DNA from: Fischerella sp.
GTDB lineage: Bacteria > Cyanobacteriota > Cyanobacteriia > Cyanobacteriales > Nostocaceae
Assembly: GCA_026419705.1 (NCBI GenBank)
Contig: JANZYY010000345.1
Span: forward strand, 1-5,841
Length of the DNA: 5,841 bases
Direction of reading: 5' to 3'
Every line of letters begins with the position of its first letter. Within the stretch, counting starts at the first letter, position 1. The translations under genes were made by a program, and so were the position numbers. This document shows positions 3,199 to 5,841 of the stretch, in pieces. The notes beneath the pieces were generated by a model that searched no databases, had not been told where the DNA came from, and was given only the letters and a program-made list of their open reading frames with translations.

Positions 3199-5841
3199 TC
3201 AAGCGTTAGCAGCCAAAGCTTGATTAATATGGTTTAACAAATCTTCCATTGATATTGACCTGGGTAAAATTTCGCTAGTAATGGCACCGACGGCATTTTT
3301 TAACAGATTTTCTTCAGAAATATGAGGATTTAATCGCTGGTCGAGTATTAAAACAGGTGGTAATTTTACAGGTAACTGTCCTAGTGTTTGCAGTGCTGAA
3401 TATACTTCTTTTGTAATGTCGGATTCTCCTAAGCAGATGAGCAACAAATCAACACTTTCGTGACGAAGTTGTTGTAGCATTTCTGCCCAAGATCGGCTCA
3501 TCGTCGCTTTCAGTCCAGCAGTTTGCAGATACTGAATCAAAGCCTGGAACCACTCAGAACCGCGGGAGATAGTCAGAGGTTTTAAACCTTGGGTAGAAAA
3601 AGAGACATTTTCTTTGAGAGTCAAATTTGCCGCTCCAAAGTTTTTTTCTGAGCGATCGCCATGGATGTGCTGACGTTTGGCTTCTGGTAGATCTGGCAAT
3701 ATTGCCAAATCTACAACTAAGATACTGGGAGGACAGCAAATGCCTGCTGCTATTTGCAGTACTGACAATAGGGCGTCTATTTTTTTGTCATTACTGTGGT
3801 CTGGGTGTGAGTTCATTAAGCAAGGAAATACTGACAATCCTGGTATTTGGGAAGCTGTCTGGGTAGTTGCTACATCACAGGTAACGAGTGGTAGAGTTGC
3901 CAAACGAGGATGTTTGCTGAGTTTTTGTAAGTAAATCCCTGATACTGGCATGTCTGCATCCAGCAAAACTACATCGAACTGCCAAACCCTAGCTAACAAT
4001 TCTGCTTGTTCTATGTCATCTACTTCTATCACCCGATGTTGTTGTAGCAATGGGTGGAAATCAACCAAACAATCCGCTTGGGGATTAACTAATCTGAGAA
4101 TTCGCAGTGGGATATGAATGGGAGACGCTCTGCGTTCTGCTTTATTATGCTTTTCCTGCGGTATGGCACACAAACTTTCTAACAGCGGTGCTAAGAACCG
4201 ATGCTCCACAGGCAAATTCAGGAAACCATCAGCACGGTTGGCAAATGCTTGCTCTTTTTCGGCTCCTGTTGCTGTTACAATTACCGGAATTTGGCGGGTG
4301 GTAGCATCAGATTTCAGCAAGGTTAGTACATCCCAACCCGAAAGTAGGGGTAGTAAAGGATTGAGGAATATTGCTTGCGGTTGCAAGCGCCGGGCTTTTT
4401 CTACTGCTTCGCATCCCGAGCGCGCAATCACTACCCGATAACCCAAACCTGTAAGCTGTTCAGTTAAATCTTCGATATAACGGGCTACCGCCTCCACAAC
4501 CAATACCAGGCTGTTGAGGTGATTTTCCAGAGGTGGGGCGTCTGAGCGTGGAAGATAGGCTGGGGTTTTAATCCCAGCAGGGGAGGTAGGCGAACATTCT
4601 TCCCCTCTGGCTTTCGCCCCTTCTTTCTCTCCAATTTTCTGGGGAGGACTCGGCGGTAACAATAGAGTAAACTGGCTACCTTTACCTTCCCGAGATAAAA
4701 AGGTAACGTCGCCACCGTGGAGACGGGCAAGTGCCCTTGTCAATACCAGCCCCAGTCCTGTACCCTCAAACTGGCGGGTGAGGGGATTTTCCAACTGTTG
4801 AAATTTTTGAAAGATTAAATGCTGTTGATGTTCGGGAATACCAATACCTGTATCCCAAACTGTAAAGGCTATCCAACCTTCCCAGCGATTGACTCGCAGT
4901 CCAATTTCACCACCTGTTTCGGTAAATTTAAAGGCATTGGAAAGTAAGTGTACTAGCATTTGGCGCAGGCGAAATTCATCTGCAACAATTTCCTCTAAAC
5001 CTGGTTCAATTGTGAGAGTGAATTGGTGCTCGTCTGAGGTTGCCTGCGGTTGATGAGAAAATGTGGTTCTGCGACTTTGAGCGTGGATAGCTTTTGCTTC
5101 ACTGACAGCGCGATCGCAAACTGCACGGATGTTCACGCTTGTCAGCATCAGCTCCATTTGTCCGGTTTCCATGCGGGTCAAATCCAAAATATCATTCACC
5201 ACGCTCATCAGATGGCGTCCGCTTTGATGAATAAGTCCAGCATAACGGGCTTGACGCTCGTTGAGTTCTCCCAACTGCTTATCTATGAGCAACCGCGATA
5301 ACCCCAAAACTGCTGTCAGGGGAGTTTTTAATTCGTGGCTAATACACGCTAAAAACTCATCTTTTAACCGATTCAATTGGATTAAATCGGCATTTTTCGC
5401 GGCTAATTCTTTGCACAGTTGCTGCTGTTCGGTGACATCTGTAGCTAACATCAGCCATAAATCCGGATGAGTTGCTGTGTCTGACTGGGAGCTTTCAATT
5501 TGCAAATCGGGGCTATCCAGAGGGATTTTGGCAAATTGCCAAACTCGCTCTTGACCATTTTGTACTTCGACAACGCAGGTGCAAGTCCCCTGTTGGCTAT
5601 CTAAAAAGCAGCGATTTTTACCAGAGGGTAATTGTGCAGACTCCGGTAGGTTATTTGCATCAGTCAAAAGTTTGATAGATGTGGGCTTGGGCTGCGCTTG
5701 GTAGTGACAGTCATTTTTTCTGCGATTGCTAACTGCTTTGGTAGTAGTAGTGTAGGTGGGATTTGTGACCGCTGGGGTCGTAAGTATCGCTTCTACTTGT
5801 TGTCTGACTCCTTCTGGATCTTTTAATACTCCTAATTGCTG
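3199..5841 (-). CDS. hybrid histidine kinase with three degenerate receiver domains, N-terminus cut by window edge
   Basis: The frame is open from the right edge to TGA 3201-3199 (880 residues visible, first codon 5841-5839); the true start is outside. A TTG at 5667 is not needed as a start. Residues 73-148 resemble a PAS/PAC end (WLMLATDVTEQQ), then a short coiled linker. HisKA carries SHELKTPL with phospho-acceptor H169 (codon 5337-5335). The ATPase domain has N302 in LLSNAFKF, DTGIG (330-334), an F-box FQKFQQLE and GTGLGL (360-365), so kinase activity looks intact. A Pro-rich linker (398-444) follows. Receiver-like 1 (445-558) has the acidic pair replaced by Glu-Ala, Asp by N494 and Lys by Leu. 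Receiver-like 2 (578-695) keeps D628 but lacks the acidic pair and Lys. Receiver-like 3 (706-880) has C803 for Asp and an insertion of about 40 residues after its first strand. Probably a cytosolic or membrane-associated sensor; signal and target unknown. Convergent with glyK. Confidence 0.88.
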   Translation of the reverse strand, partial: QQLGVLKDPEGVRQQVEAILTTPAVTNPTYTTTTKAVSNRRKNDCHYQAQPKPTSIKLLTDANNLPESAQLPSGKNRCFLDSQQGTCTCVVEVQNGQERVWQFAKIPLDSPDLQIESSQSDTATHPDLWLMLATDVTEQQQLCKELAAKNADLIQLNRLKDEFLACISHELKTPLTAVLGLSRLLIDKQLGELNERQARYAGLIHQSGRHLMSVVNDILDLTRMETGQMELMLTSVNIRAVCDRAVSEAKAIHAQSRRTTFSHQPQATSDEHQFTLTIEPGLEEIVADEFRLRQMLVHLLSNAFKFTETGGEIGLRVNRWEGWIAFTVWDTGIGIPEHQQHLIFQKFQQLENPLTRQFEGTGLGLVLTRALARLHGGDVTFLSREGKGSQFTLLLPPSPPQKIGEKEGAKARGEECSPTSPAGIKTPAYLPRSDAPPLENHLNSLVLVVEAVARYIEDLTEQLTGLGYRVVIARSGCEAVEKARRLQPQAIFLNPLLPLLSGWDVLTLLKSDATTRQIPVIVTATGAEKEQAFANRADGFLNLPVEHRFLAPLLESLCAIPQEKHNKAERRASPIHIPLRILRLVNPQADCLVDFHPLLQQHRVIEVDDIEQAELLARVWQFDVVLLDADMPVSGIYLQKLSKHPRLATLPLVTCDVATTQTASQIPGLSVFPCLMNSHPDHSNDKKIDALLSVLQIAAGICCPPSILVVDLAILPDLPEAKRQHIHGDRSEKNFGAANLTLKENVSFSTQGLKPLTISRGSEWFQALIQYLQTAGLKATMSRSWAEMLQQLRHESVDLLLICLGESDITKEVYSALQTLGQLPVKLPPVLILDQRLNPHISEENLLKNAVGAITSEILPRSISMEDLLNHINQALAANA
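3687..3714. repeat. 28-base near-perfect palindrome inside the kinase gene
   Basis: The core TGGCAATATTGCCA (3694-3707) is a perfect 14-base palindrome. It is flanked by GTAGAT and ATCTAC arms with a single mismatch (C3693/A3708), which becomes a U-G wobble in the mRNA of the minus strand. It encodes VDLAILPDL at the first strand of receiver-like domain 3, just before the inserted loop. Confidence 0.8.
4559..4578. repeat. stem-loop repeat in the kinase inter-domain linker
   Basis: GCTGGG (4559-4564) pairs with CCCAGC (4573-4578), extended inward by a G-T and a T-A pair to leave a 4-base loop. It lies in the segment coding the Pro/Gly-rich linker between the ATPase domain and receiver-like domain 1, where inserted sequence would be tolerated. 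Confidence 0.55.
5527..5543. repeat. 17-base palindrome TTTGGCAA-n-TTGCCAAA in the kinase gene
   Basis: Two perfect 8-base arms (5527-5534 and 5536-5543) surround a single central base. It lies in the region coding the PAS-like segment (KIPL). The arms share TGGCAA/TTGCCA with the palindrome at 3687-3714. Confidence 0.7.

Noticed and set aside
3554..3739. Small minus-strand reading frame overlapping the kinase
   Set aside because: It is an alternative frame of the kinase, with no start signal or recognisable domain.
4118..4441. 107-codon plus-strand reading frame
   Set aside because: It is antisense to the receiver-like domains of the kinase. Its Cys/Ser/Arg-rich composition is typical of a non-coding frame.
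5665..5667. TTG at 5667 as the start of the histidine kinase
   Set aside because: The same frame stays open for 58 more codons to the window edge, and the PAS-like region would be cut short. The gene is better treated as partial.

Overview
The window most likely comes from a filamentous, probably heterocyst-forming (Nostocales-type) cyanobacterium. This rests on seven copies of the octamer GCGATCGC (HIP1) in 5.8 kb, several short tandem arrays of degenerate 7-base units of the kind described in Nostoc/Anabaena genomes, a Ycf20 gene, and a plant-type D-glycerate 3-kinase. No species can be named from this alone.

Layout. Positions 1-581 (minus) hold the N-terminal third or so of an ArnT/PMT-like membrane glycosyltransferase that runs off the left edge. 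Positions 582-738 are filled almost entirely by three heptad repeat arrays. Positions 739-1305 (minus) encode a small exported or lipoprotein-like protein of unknown function, on the same strand as the glycosyltransferase. A 427-base divergent intergenic region follows (1306-1732). It contains a good sigma-70-type promoter facing right and a hairpin plus T-run whose owner is unclear. Positions 1733-2065 (plus) are ycf20, and 2126-3091 (plus) are the glycerate kinase. These two are separated by 60 bases made almost wholly of heptad repeats and are probably co-transcribed. Facing them, from 3199 past the right edge on the minus strand, is a large hybrid histidine kinase. It has a PAS-like region, a complete HisKA/HATPase core and three receiver-like domains, of which two have lost the phospho-acceptor aspartate. 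Its N-terminus lies outside the window.

How the genes fit together. Ycf20 (linked to thermal dissipation of excess light in algae and plants) and D-glycerate 3-kinase (last step of photorespiration) make a plausible light/oxygen-stress pair. The glycosyltransferase and the exported protein are both envelope-directed. The kinase converges on glyK and need not be functionally linked to it.

I see no defence system, CRISPR array, transposon, integron or other mobile element. The most unusual signals are (1) heptad repeats that reach into coding sequence and supply or touch two start codons and one stop codon, (2) the run of three degenerate receivers, and (3) near-perfect palindromes inside the kinase gene.
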